DNA of 64,000 nt from Roseiflexus castenholzii DSM 13941 (GTDB lineage Bacteria; Chloroflexota; Chloroflexia; Chloroflexales; Roseiflexaceae): positions 3,472,001 through 3,536,000 of the forward strand of contig NC_009767.1 of NCBI RefSeq assembly GCF_000017805.1, read 5' to 3'. The translations under genes were made by a program, and so were the position numbers. Below, one piece after another: positions 16,597 through 24,570 of the stretch. The first letter of the stretch is position 1, and the number at the start of each line of letters is the position of its first letter. The notes below the pieces were generated by a model that was not told the DNA's origin, did not search any database, and was given only the letters and a program-made list of their open reading frames with translations.

Positions 16597-19197
16597 TTAC
16601 AACACATGAACGGGATCGATATCGATCACCCATCCCGGCGGCAGGAGCAGCGCGTTGAGAAGCGGCGTCGGGTCAACTGCCCGGAGGATGAGGTGCCAGC
16701 GGTAGCGATTGCGTTGAACGTGGAAGAAGGCAGGTGCCGGTCCAATGAGACTCCAGTCGGTCGTGAGGCGCTTTGTTGCCTGTACACGAATCTCGTCTGC
16801 CAGCGACTCGGCGGCGCGCCGTGCGCGCACGTCGCTGCCAGCGCTATAGACGAAGCGCACCAGGCGAGTAAACGGCGGATAGCCGGTCTGGCGGCGAAAG
16901 GCGATTTCCTCCTCGTAGAAGGCGTGGTAATGATGCTCCTGCGCGGCGCGAATGGCGTAGTGTTCGGGCGTGTAGGTCTGAATGATCGATTTTGCGCCTT
17001 CTGCGCGCCGCCCTGCCCGCCCGGCGACCTGCGTCAATAGTTGGAAGGTGCGCTCACCGGCGCGAAAATCTGGCAGGTACAGCCCAGTGTCTGCGACAAC
17101 CACGCCGACCAGTCCAACCATCGGCAGATCGAGACCTTTAGCAATCATCTGTGTGCCGACCAGCACATCTGCTTCGTGGTGCAGAAATTGATCGAGCAGG
17201 CGGTCGTGGTCCCCTTTCCGCCCAACACTGTCGCGATCCCAGCGCAATACGCGCGCATCAGGGAAGAGCGTTGCGATCTCGTCAACCACCCGTTGCGTGC
17301 CGATGCCAAACGATTTGACGCGGGAACTCCAGCAGTGTGGGCAGATAGCGGGCGGCAACTCCCGATGGTTACAGGTGTGGCAGACGAGTAGCCCTGGCGA
17401 TGCCGATCGGTCGCTGCTGGGCTGACCGGACGCCTCCTGGTGTAGCGTCAACGGCGAGGAACAATTCGGGCAGGTGATAACGTGACCGCAATCGCGGCAC
17501 ATATAGAACGATGCCGAGCCGCGCCGGTTGAGAAAGAGTATCGCCTGTTCGTCACGTTCGAGCGTTTCCGCCAGCGCCTTCTGAAGCGCGCGGCTGAAAA
17601 TCGAACGGTTATTCTCCGCCAGTTCCCGCCGCATATCGACAACGATCACCTGTGGCAGGGGCAGTCTGCGGGTATACGGCAATCCATCAGGACCGGTGGC
17701 CATCGCAACACGATCCGGCAATTCTAGCAATCGCAGGTGACCGGTGCGTGAGGCAGCGTAACTCTCGACCGATGGAGTGGCACTGCCGAGAATGAGCACG
17801 CTGCCGGTGATCGCTGCAAGGCGCTGCGCCACATCGCGCGCGTGATAGCGCGGCGCGGCATCGTGTTTGTACGACGGCTCGTGTTCTTCATCAACGATGA
17901 TTAAACCCAGGTCAGGAAGCGGCGCAAAGACGGCAGAGCGCGATCCAATGGCGATGCTCGCATCTCCCCGGCGCAACCGACGCCACTGATCATACCGTTC
18001 GCCAGTTGCAAGTTCACTGTGCAGCACTGCCAGGCGACCGGGGAAGCGGGCGGCGAAGCGGCGCACCAGTTGGGTCGTCAAGGCGATTTCAGGAGTCAGC
18101 ACGAGCGCCTGCCGACCCAGGCGCAAGACCCGTGCAATGGCGCGCAGGTAGAGTTCGGTTTTGCCGCTGCCGGTGACGCCGTAGAGCAGAAAGCGCCTCT
18201 GAACGGCATCAGTATCATCGTTCGGTGAAGACCCCTTCAGACAATCAATCACGCGCGCAATCTCGTCCCACGCCTTTTGCTGCGCCGGGCTGAGCGCTGG
18301 CGGCGTATCGGGCAAGGCGCTGATGTGCATCAGCGGGTTGCGCCACACCTCATGCGCTATCACCTCGACCAATCCCCGGCGTTCGAGGGCGCGCAGTGCG
18401 CCGGTATCGGCGGCAGCGGCAGCGAGCGCCTCGGAGGCCGGTGCAGGCTCAGGGTGGTCGATCAGATAGGCCGCCAGAGCGCGTTGCCGGGGTGCGCGCG
18501 CAAGAGTTTCCAGCGCAGCACGCGCTTCATCTGGCGACACAGCGAGGCGCACCAGGCGTTCGATGCGGGGGCGCGCACGCGCCCGGCTGAGGATCATACC
18601 ACGCTCGATGAGGCCGCGTTCGCGCAGGGCAGCGTAGATTGCCTGAAGTTCAGCATCGCTGCCACGGAGCCGCCTGCGAAGATCGCGTTCGGTCATTTCG
18701 CCACTGCGACGCAACAGGTAGAGCACGTCCCGCTCGCCAGGAGGCAACGCGCCCAGCGTGGCGCTATGCCCTTCCACCGTTGCGCGCCAGGAGGTTTCGG
18801 ATTCACGGGTGACGCCAGGCGGCAGCATAAGGCTCAGCGCTTCGTACAACGACACCCGATAATACTCGGAAATCCAGCGCGCCAGCCGGATCTGCGCTGG
18901 CGTCAACGACACATCTGGATCGGCAATATCGATCAGGTCGCGCAATGTGGGAGGATGCGCATTTGACCGGTTGAGCGAGTCGGATCGGAGGCGCGGCGGA
19001 CTGAGGGGATCGTCTGGGTTGTACAGACTGCCGCCCCATGTGTACAGTTCGAGAACGATACCCTGCACATGCCGCTGGCGCAGCGGCGCCCACACCAGAT
19101 GCCCGACCTGTATCACGGAGTGCAGCGGCGGCAGCACGCGGTAGGTGAACACCGCATCGGCGCCCACGGCGACATCGGCAAGCAATTCAGCAGTCAT
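16597..19197 (-). CDS. priA: Primosomal protein N' (replication restart helicase PriA)
   Basis: 866 residues from ATG 19197. The N-terminal DNA-binding domain begins LADVAVGADAVFTYRVLPPL. The superfamily 2 helicase core has Walker A YGVTGSGKTELYL, DEEHEPSYK for motif II, and LILGSATPS for motif III. Two zinc-finger pairs are visible as CRDCGH and CPNC, then CHTCNH and CPHC. Late motifs VLVGTQMIAKGLDLP and AGRAGRR complete the set. PriA recognises stalled forks and loads the replicative helicase. It acts as a single gene here, with a long hairpin array just upstream. Confidence 0.96.
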   Translation of the reverse strand: MTAELLADVAVGADAVFTYRVLPPLHSVIQVGHLVWAPLRQRHVQGIVLELYTWGGSLYNPDDPLSPPRLRSDSLNRSNAHPPTLRDLIDIADPDVSLTPAQIRLARWISEYYRVSLYEALSLMLPPGVTRESETSWRATVEGHSATLGALPPGERDVLYLLRRSGEMTERDLRRRLRGSDAELQAIYAALRERGLIERGMILSRARARPRIERLVRLAVSPDEARAALETLARAPRQRALAAYLIDHPEPAPASEALAAAAADTGALRALERRGLVEVIAHEVWRNPLMHISALPDTPPALSPAQQKAWDEIARVIDCLKGSSPNDDTDAVQRRFLLYGVTGSGKTELYLRAIARVLRLGRQALVLTPEIALTTQLVRRFAARFPGRLAVLHSELATGERYDQWRRLRRGDASIAIGSRSAVFAPLPDLGLIIVDEEHEPSYKHDAAPRYHARDVAQRLAAITGSVLILGSATPSVESYAASRTGHLRLLELPDRVAMATGPDGLPYTRRLPLPQVIVVDMRRELAENNRSIFSRALQKALAETLERDEQAILFLNRRGSASFYMCRDCGHVITCPNCSSPLTLHQEASGQPSSDRSASPGLLVCHTCNHRELPPAICPHCWSSRVKSFGIGTQRVVDEIATLFPDARVLRWDRDSVGRKGDHDRLLDQFLHHEADVLVGTQMIAKGLDLPMVGLVGVVVADTGLYLPDFRAGERTFQLLTQVAGRAGRRAEGAKSIIQTYTPEHYAIRAAQEHHYHAFYEEEIAFRRQTGYPPFTRLVRFVYSAGSDVRARRAAESLADEIRVQATKRLTTDWSLIGPAPAFFHVQRNRYRWHLILRAVDPTPLLNALLLPPGWVIDIDPVHVL

Positions 19198-19232
19198 GCC
19201 ACCAGTGTAACACACGTGTTTCGGCGCCGTGC

Positions 19233-19960
19233 AAAAGGCAGGGGCGGGTCTGAGACCCGCCCCCCGTGGGATTCGCCCCCACCCCCCGTCGCAGAAAAAG
19301 GCAGGGGCGGGTCTCAGACCCGCCCCCCGTGGGATTCGTCCCCGCCCCCCGTCGCAGAAAAAGGCAGGGGCGGGTCTCAGACCCGCCCCCCGTGGGATTC
19401 GCCCCCACCCCCCGTCGCAGAAAAAGGCAGGGGCGGGTCTCAGACCCGCCCCCCGTGGGATTCGTCCCCGCCCCCGTGGGATTCGTCCCCGCCCCCGTGG
19501 GATTCGTCCCCGCCCCCCGTGGGATTCGTCCCCGCCCCCCGTGGGATTCGCCCCCGCCCCCCGTCGCAGAAAAAGGCAGGGGCGGGTCTCAGACCCGCCC
19601 CCCGTGGGATTCGCCTCCGCCCCCCGTCGCAGAAAAAGGCAGGGGCGGGTCTCAGACCCGCCCCCCGTGGGATTCGTCCCCGCCCCCCGTCGCAGAAAAA
19701 GGCAGGGGCGGGTCTCAGACCCGCCCCCCGTGGGATTCGCCCCCGCCCCCCGTCGCAGAAAAAGGCAGGGGCGGGTCTCAGACCCGCCCCCCGTGGGATT
19801 CGTCCCCGCCCCCCGTGGGATTCGCCCCGCCCCCCGTGGGATTCGTCCCCGCCCCCCGTGGGATTCGCCCCCGCCCCCCGTCGCAGAAAAAGGCAGGGGC
19901 GGGTCCCAGCCCCGCCCCCCGTGAGATTCGCCCCCGTGGGATACCGCCCCCGTGGAGGTC
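19233..19960 (+). repeat. Tandem array of 63-bp GC-rich hairpin units
   Basis: Nine copies of a unit start at about 19233, 19296, 19359, 19422, 19571, 19634, 19697, 19760 and 19888. Each holds a near-perfect palindrome (GGGCGGGTCT, one base, AGACCCGCCC) followed by CCCCGTGGGATTCG and GTCGCAGAAAAAGG. Between copies 4 and 5 and copies 8 and 9 the GTGGGATTCG(T/C)CCCCGCCCC part is further multiplied with a 21-26-base period. It separates priA from the secreted-protein gene on the same strand. Confidence 0.9.
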
Positions 19961-19962
19961 CT

Positions 19963-20673
19963 TTACGTCGTGCTCGACGGGGAAGGCGTCGGCGTTACCG
20001 GCGCCCCCCACCAGCCACGACCGTGGAAACCACGACCGCGCGGAGCAAAGAGCAACGAACCCTTCTGCTGAAGGTTCGCATAGACCGCATCCGCCTGCGC
20101 TTGGGTCAGGCTCCCATTTGCAACCGCCTGATCCAGTTGAGTCTTGGCGGCCGCCAGAGCAGCATTAATCACATCCTGTTCAGCCACTCCCTTCGACTGC
20201 GCAATCTGCGCCAGCGTTTGTCCGTTTTGCAGTTGAGTCAGCAGATCGCTCGTGGTCATCCCCAATTTCTGCGCAGCGGCATCGAGCATTGCCTGGCGAA
20301 TATTCACCAGCGCCTGCATACCTGGTCCTTTACCACGCCCACGACCCCAGAGCACACCGATGTCGCCCGACTGCAAGCGCGCCTTGAGCGCATCGCCCTG
20401 CGCTTGCGTCAGCGTCCCCTGTTGCACGGCATTGTCGATAGTTTTGCTGCCCGCCGACTGAATGGCGCTATCGAGCGTAGCGCGTTGAATATTCAAGGCA
20501 GCGGCAAGCTGGTCCAGGAAATCGTTCCACAGCGACGCCCTGGAAATACCGGATGGCGTCGTTGGTGACGACTGCGCACGAACCGGTGCTGCGGAAAAGA
20601 GCGGACCGATAGCGATGCCGAGGACGAGTCCTGCAGCTATCGCACCAATGATGAGTAAGCGAGAAAGGTTCAT
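19963..20673 (-). CDS. Secreted protein of unknown function with repeated helical segments
   Basis: 236 residues. A signal peptide covers residues 1 to about 33 (LLIIGAIAAGLVLGIAIG, cleavage likely near VRAQ). The mature part contains two related pieces, each with an LTQAQ(G/A)DA motif: TIDNAVQQGTLTQAQGDALK and DQAVANGSLTQAQADAVY. A low-complexity Gly/Arg/Pro/Thr tail ends the protein. The spacing resembles proteins with DUF2680-like helical repeats, but I do not recognise a defined family. GGAGGAGATGAAGGT before ATG 20673 is a strong ribosome site. The hairpin array lies directly after its stop and could end or stabilise its mRNA. Confidence 0.75.
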   Translation of the reverse strand: MNLSRLLIIGAIAAGLVLGIAIGPLFSAAPVRAQSSPTTPSGISRASLWNDFLDQLAAALNIQRATLDSAIQSAGSKTIDNAVQQGTLTQAQGDALKARLQSGDIGVLWGRGRGKGPGMQALVNIRQAMLDAAAQKLGMTTSDLLTQLQNGQTLAQIAQSKGVAEQDVINAALAAAKTQLDQAVANGSLTQAQADAVYANLQQKGSLLFAPRGRGFHGRGWWGAPVTPTPSPSSTT

Positions 20674-20793
20674 ACCTTCATCTCCTCCATTGTATCGAGC
20701 GTTGTGCGGCGCCGTTCACCGCTGCTCCTATAGTAGAAAAAGATTGTTAGGAAGATGTTCAGGGCATTTGAGGAGGAGATAAAAGGTGTAACA

Positions 20794-20826
20794 AACCTCC
20801 CGAAGGTTCGGAACCTGCGGGAGGTT
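20794..20826 (-). terminator. Rho-independent-like hairpin after the tRNA cluster
   Basis: AACCTCCCG (20794-20802) pairs with CGGGAGGTT (20818-20826). On the minus strand the hairpin is followed by TTTGTTACACC and TTTT, so it fits the end of the tRNA Ser-Ser-Trp transcript. Confidence 0.6.
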
Positions 20827-20829
20827 TCG

Positions 20830-20920
20830 TGGCGGGGAGGGAGGGATTCGAACCCTCGAGGGGATTGCTCCCCTAGCGGTTTAGCAAACCGCCGCACTAG
20901 GCCAACTATGCGACCTCCCC
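20830..20920 (-). tRNA. tRNA-Ser (anticodon GCT)
   Basis: 91 bases including encoded CCA. The acceptor GGGGAGG pairs with CCTCCCC, discriminator G. The anticodon loop TTGCTAA gives GCT for AGC/AGU codons. A long variable arm (TAGGGGAGCAATCCCCTC) is typical of serine tRNAs, and the T-loop is GGTTCGAATCC. Confidence 0.95.
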
Positions 20921-20940
20921 ATGCGGAGTGTATATTCCGG

Positions 20941-21032
20941 TGGCGGAGGGGGTGGGATTCGAACCCACGGGCCTTGTTGAAGGGCCGGTCGTTTTCAAGA
21001 CGACTGCATTACAACCACTCTGCCACCCCTCC
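20941..21032 (-). tRNA. tRNA-Ser (anticodon TGA)
   Basis: 92 bases including CCA. The acceptor GGAGGGG pairs with CCCCTCC. The anticodon stem-loop GTCGT-CTTGAAA-ACGAC gives TGA, reading UCN codons. The long variable arm GGCCCTTCAACAAGGCC is of class II tRNAs. Confidence 0.95.
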
Positions 21033-21070
21033 CACTGAATCAAGCGCCTGGCGACGCTTCATCATTGGGG

Positions 21071-21146
21071 TGGCAGGCGGGACAGGAATCGAACCTGCAA
21101 CCTGCGGATTTGGAGGCCGCTGCTCTGCCAATTGAGCTACCCGCCT
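21071..21146 (-). tRNA. tRNA-Trp (anticodon CCA)
   Basis: 76 bases including CCA. The acceptor AGGCGGG pairs with CCCGCCT, discriminator G. The anticodon loop CTCCAAA gives CCA. The last pair of the anticodon stem (GCGGC with TCCGC) is a C-T mismatch at 31-39. It is the promoter-proximal member of the three-tRNA cluster. Confidence 0.94.
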
Positions 21147-21158
21147 GCGTCGCCGATC

Positions 21159-21187
21159 ATCATAGCATATCAATGCCATTTTCGCAA
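21159..21187 (-). promoter_or_regulatory. Sigma-70 promoter of the tRNA cluster
   Basis: On the minus strand TTGCGA (21187-21182) and TATGAT (21164-21159) are separated by exactly 17 bases. The tRNA-Trp 5' end follows 12 bases later. Confidence 0.6.
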
Positions 21188-21208
21188 GATCACCAACGCC
21201 CTGGGCTG

Positions 21209-21697
21209 TTACATCGCAAAGCCAAGATTGCCCTGATGCCCGTTTCCACCAATCGCATCGATCGTCGTCTGCGCAATGCTATGAACAATCCGAACAATCG
21301 CCGCCTCCAGCAGCGCAAAGGGCTTGCGGTCATTCCGCTCTGGAGGAGCGAATTTCCGCGCTGCCTCGAAATACCAGTGAATGTGAGCAATCAGATGGAC
21401 TCGTTCCACATGGTATCGTTGCAGGATGGGCCATCCCCAACGATACTCACGCTCGATCACAGCAATGGATTGCAACCGCAGGACGACCTGTATCAGGCGG
21501 TGAAATCGGCGAGGTGTGCGTTCGTATACCAGTTGCTGAAACTCGGCTGCATCGGGCCGGGTTGGATCGTAACAGAGCGACGGAAATGCGCCCATGAGCC
21601 GTTCCGTTACCGCACGACAGATATGCTCACGCCGCACATCGAGCAATGCCGCGTACTGCTCTCCTCGAACCGCAAGCCACTCATCCAGTGGGACCAT
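21209..21697 (-). CDS. Uncharacterised helical protein
   Basis: 162 residues from ATG 21697, chosen because AAGGAG lies seven bases upstream; the frame extends further but without a ribosome site. It is soluble and predicted helical (EQYAALLDVRREHICRAVTE; RRFHRLIQVVLRLQSIAVIE). No known motif is certain. The start, in which a helix with LLDVRREHICRAV is followed by about 60 helical residues, recalls the N-terminal helical domain of RsbRD-type regulators, but the likeness is loose. It follows deoC on the same strand with a 145-base gap and is upstream of the tRNA cluster. Confidence 0.65.
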   Translation of the reverse strand: MVPLDEWLAVRGEQYAALLDVRREHICRAVTERLMGAFPSLCYDPTRPDAAEFQQLVYERTPRRFHRLIQVVLRLQSIAVIEREYRWGWPILQRYHVERVHLIAHIHWYFEAARKFAPPERNDRKPFALLEAAIVRIVHSIAQTTIDAIGGNGHQGNLGFAM

Positions 21698-21842
21698 GAC
21701 CCGCTCCTTTTCGGTCGCGAAAGCCCACACTGCCAGAAAGAGCCAGATAGCCGATGCGGCTATCCGTCGCTTGTCAGAGGTACAACATGATGCTGCTTCT
21801 AGCGTACCACAAATAGACGTGAAAGAAAAGACAGAACTTGCG

Positions 21843-22505
21843 CTATTTCTCACTCATTTTTTCACGCACGATAGCAATACCGGAACTCGTGCCGATCCGG
21901 TCGGCGCCCGCAGCAATCATCGCGTGCGCATCCGCCAGGGTGCGAATGCCGCCAGCCGCTTTGATGCGGGCGCGATCACCCACCACTGCCCGCATAAGCG
22001 TGACATCTGCCACAGTTGCGCCGCCGGATGCAAAGCCGGTGGAGGTCTTAACAAAGTCAGCGCCCGCCTCAACTGACAGCGTACACGCGCGGCGCTTTTC
22101 ATCATCGGTCAGCAATGCCGTTTCGATAATCACCTTGCAGATCGCACCGCCTGCGTGCGCCGTTTCGACGACGCTGCGGATGTCGTTACGAACGTGGTCA
22201 TCGTCGCCGCTTTTGAGATGCCCGATGCTGATGACCATATCGATCTCACGCGCACCATCGGCGATAGCCTGGCGCGTCTCGAAGACCTTGGCGGCTGTGC
22301 CGTTCGCGCCGAGCGGAAATCCGGCAACTGAGCACACGACTGTGACGCTGCCTGCGAGCAGCGCTGCCGCCTGCGCAACGTACACCGGATTGACACACAC
22401 CGCAGCAAAGCCATATTCGCGTGCTTCAGCGCATAATTGTGCAATCTGCTGCGGTGTTGCATCGGGTTTCAGGAGTGTATGATCGATCATGCGTGCAATA
22501 TCCAT
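21843..22505 (-). CDS. deoC: Deoxyribose-phosphate aldolase
   Basis: 220 residues, the normal length for bacterial class I DeoC. It begins MDIARMIDHTLLKPDAT, matching the family's IDHTLLKP start. Other motifs are FAAVCVNPVYV, VCSVAGFPLG, DMVISIGHLKSGDDD, CKVIIETALL (Schiff-base Lys in CKVIIET), and FVKTSTGF (second Lys), and IKAAGGIRT. It splits deoxyribose-5-phosphate to glyceraldehyde-3-phosphate and acetaldehyde in nucleoside salvage. The ribosome site is CAGGAG. No other nucleoside-catabolism gene is nearby. Confidence 0.96.
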   Translation of the reverse strand: MDIARMIDHTLLKPDATPQQIAQLCAEAREYGFAAVCVNPVYVAQAAALLAGSVTVVCSVAGFPLGANGTAAKVFETRQAIADGAREIDMVISIGHLKSGDDDHVRNDIRSVVETAHAGGAICKVIIETALLTDDEKRRACTLSVEAGADFVKTSTGFASGGATVADVTLMRAVVGDRARIKAAGGIRTLADAHAMIAAGADRIGTSSGIAIVREKMSEK

Positions 22506-22705
22506 GATGGTTGCTCCTGGGTATGAGGACCAAGAACCAAGAACTGAGAACCAGGAACCGATGGGTGAGAGGTCAGGGACATGTTTTTGCCTGTACCCTT
22601 AACCTGCCTGCATTTCTCCTGCACCCTTCACACCTTCAACCTTCTTCCTGCCTTTCACTTCTGTGCCGCTTTACCTTTGTGGAAGTCTTGGTACTTGTAC
22701 CTGGC
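22506..22705. other. Intergenic, no gene seen
   Basis: Contains a short AAGAACCAAGAACTGAGAAC-type microsatellite at about 22525-22560, similar to the one at 51114. Nothing else is supported. Confidence 0.5.
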
Positions 22706-23971
22706 TTAACCCGTGGGAGTCAGGCGCGGTAAAGTTAACAATGCATGCGGCACGTCCAGGAATTCGAGCGGCGCATTGGGCGCCAGATTGAACGTGGCGC
22801 GCGCCAGGCGATCCGCCAGCGCAAAGCCCGCTGCCATATCGGGAACGGCATGCATATGGCAGGCGCGCACTACATCCGGGTGGTGCGCACCAACAACAAT
22901 GATCGGATGGTGCACCAGCACCTGCGCCAGGATGTAGGCGCGCTGTGCGCCAGCCGGGAACCCCGTGCGTCGTAAGTGGTCCAGCAGTTGTTGCGGCGAT
23001 GCGGCATTTGAAAGGACATCGAAAAAGCGACGCTCGCCAGCGCCCTCACCGGCGCCTTCGGGGATCGGAGCAGGCAGTAGAATGGGTGCGCCGGGGAGAA
23101 GTGGAGTGCGTTCCGCCAGCGCCAGATAGGTGGCTGCGCGACTCGCCTGATACAGGTTGACCGCCTTGGGTCCGTCGACTCCGGCACGCGCGATATGGAC
23201 CGGCTGCGCCACCGGCACCTCGTAGATCGCGCGTGCCCGCCCCACCAGATAATCATGGACGAGCGCTGGCGGACCGGCGGCGATCAGTAAGGGTTCACCA
23301 GTATCGCCAAGAATGGCGTTAACGACATAGCGTAATCCGGCACGTTCACCACCAGCGCGCACAAATGCCTGAAATGGGTTGCCGTCGATCGCTCCCAATC
23401 GTGTTCCTGGATGATCGAGCATAGCCGATCCATGAGTAGCGCTGATCGTTGCCTCGCCGCCGCAGCCGATGACGACAGTTTTAGCGCCGCCGGAATAGCC
23501 AGCGTACTGGTGCGGCTCGACGACGCCGGTCGCAAGCAGCAGGTCGGTTTCGACACAGAGGCGATTGATGAGTAGCGGGATGCCATCGATGGTTCCGAGA
23601 TCGACGAGACCACCAGGATCGAGGGCGTTGTGGTCGATGATCCGGTAGCGCGAGACGATTGCCGTTCCCAGTTTGGCAATGCGTTCGGCAGGGGTCGAAG
23701 GACGGTGCAAACCGGTGGCGCAGATCAGGGTGATATGATCGGGTGCGACGCCGCACCGGTCAAGTTCGCTGAGCAGACTGCCAACGAGCCGTTCATCCGG
23801 GCAGGCGCGCGTCGCGTCGGTGAAAGCGATTGTTACACGCATACCGGGGCGCGCAAGGTCGGCGAGGCATTGATCGCCAATGACCTGCGTGGCAAGGTGC
23901 GGCGCTTCCGGTTCGCGATTGACGGCGCGTGTGACGCGCCAGGACGGCGGTAGTTCCTCCAAGGCATTCAT
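22706..23971 (-). CDS. LarA-like nickel-dependent racemase family protein
   Basis: 421 residues. The four residues that matter in lactate racemase LarA appear to be kept: His in ATGLHRPS, His in EPHQYAGYSGG, Lys in GGAKTVVIG and His in ISATHG. FTDATRACPD matches the early D-x-T-R-x-x-P motif. LarA uses the nickel-pincer nucleotide made by LarB/C/E; none of these is in the window. The substrate may be a 2-hydroxy acid other than lactate. ATG 23971 is preferred to TTG 23986 because GGAG lies six bases upstream of it. It follows the Rieske gene by 11 bases. Confidence 0.82.
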   Translation of the reverse strand: MNALEELPPSWRVTRAVNREPEAPHLATQVIGDQCLADLARPGMRVTIAFTDATRACPDERLVGSLLSELDRCGVAPDHITLICATGLHRPSTPAERIAKLGTAIVSRYRIIDHNALDPGGLVDLGTIDGIPLLINRLCVETDLLLATGVVEPHQYAGYSGGAKTVVIGCGGEATISATHGSAMLDHPGTRLGAIDGNPFQAFVRAGGERAGLRYVVNAILGDTGEPLLIAAGPPALVHDYLVGRARAIYEVPVAQPVHIARAGVDGPKAVNLYQASRAATYLALAERTPLLPGAPILLPAPIPEGAGEGAGERRFFDVLSNAASPQQLLDHLRRTGFPAGAQRAYILAQVLVHHPIIVVGAHHPDVVRACHMHAVPDMAAGFALADRLARATFNLAPNAPLEFLDVPHALLTLPRLTPTG

Positions 23972-23982
23972 AGCGTTCTCCG

Positions 23983-24306
23983 TCAATCGGGCCAGTCAAC
24001 GATGACGAAGATACTGTCATCATCGATCCGGGTTTCGTAGGTTGGGATGCGGATGCCAATCGGCGGAACAATGGCTTTGCCCGTTCGGACGTTGTAGGTC
24101 CAACCGTGCCACGGACAGGTGACGGTTTCGCCAATGAGCACGCCGGACGACAACGGTCCCCCTTCGTGGCGGCACGAGTCGCTGAAGGCATAGATCACGC
24201 CATCGACATTCGCCAGAGCGATCGGCAACCCATCGATTTCGACATAGATCATGCTACCAGGAGGAATGTCGCCGGCAGCGGCGACGCAAACAATTTCACG
24301 AGCCAT
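23983..24306 (-). CDS. Rieske [2Fe-2S] ferredoxin-like protein
   Basis: 107 residues, a soluble stand-alone Rieske domain. The ligands are CRHEGGPL and CPWHGW, that is Cys-x-His ... Cys-x2-His. The order and length match ferredoxin components of ring-hydroxylating dioxygenases or nitrite reductase small subunits, so it should carry one electron in the cytoplasm. The acceptor is unknown; the only partner in the unit is the LarA-like gene. ATG 24306 follows a TACAAT box by nine bases and lacks a ribosome site, suggesting a nearly leaderless mRNA. Confidence 0.9.
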   Translation of the reverse strand: MAREIVCVAAAGDIPPGSMIYVEIDGLPIALANVDGVIYAFSDSCRHEGGPLSSGVLIGETVTCPWHGWTYNVRTGKAIVPPIGIRIPTYETRIDDDSIFVIVDWPD

Positions 24307-24315
24307 ACGAGGGAT

Positions 24316-24321
24316 ATTGTA
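24316..24321 (-). promoter_or_regulatory. -10 box for the Rieske/LarA-like unit
   Basis: TACAAT on the minus strand, nine bases before ATG 24306. It lies back to back with the tRNA-Ser TATAAT at 24342. Confidence 0.4.
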
Positions 24322-24341
24322 GCATGCAGGTGGGAATGGTG

Positions 24342-24347
24342 TATAAT
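24342..24347 (+). promoter_or_regulatory. -10 box for tRNA-Ser(GGA)
   Basis: A perfect TATAAT about 75 bases before the tRNA 5' end. The best -35 (TTGTAG at 24318) has a long spacer of 18-19. Confidence 0.4.
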
Positions 24348-24422
24348 ACCAGGTACGAGGCGCACGAGCAGAACTATTGCATCGCAACGGTTCAACAACA
24401 TCGCCTTTACCGACACAAACAC

Positions 24423-24513
24423 GGGGAGGTCGCATAGTGGCCTAGTGCGCGGCACTGGAAATGCCGTAGGGGGTACTCCCCCCTCGCGGGTTCAAATCCC
24501 GCCCTCCCCGCCA
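24423..24513 (+). tRNA. tRNA-Ser (anticodon GGA)
   Basis: 91 bases with CCA. The acceptor GGGGAGG pairs with CCTCCCC. The anticodon loop CTGGAAA in GGCA-CTGGAAA-TGCC gives GGA for UCU/UCC. The variable arm TAGGGGGTACTCCCCCCTC is long, as expected for Ser. Confidence 0.95.
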
Positions 24514-24516
24514 GCA

Positions 24517-24546
24517 GGGGCGCCCTTATGGGCGCCCCTCCCTTTT
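24517..24546 (+). terminator. Rho-independent terminator of tRNA-Ser(GGA)
   Basis: GGGGCGCCC pairs with GGGCGCCCC around a TTAT loop, followed by TCCCTTTTG. It begins four bases after the tRNA 3' end. Confidence 0.9.
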
Positions 24547-24570
24547 GTAACCTTCATATGGAATCGTCGC

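Noticed and set aside
19069..20568. 499-aa plus-strand frame (and overlapping frames at 19229 and 19266) rich in PPWDS/RGIRP/KKAGAG repeats
   Set aside because: All three plus-strand frames are open across a 63-base repeat with no stops. The translation is a by-product of the hairpin array and runs into the opposite strand of the secreted-protein gene.
24403..24422. tRNA-Ser(GGA) 5' flank as an integration (att) site
   Set aside because: No direct repeat of the tRNA 3' end and no integrase gene were found in the window.
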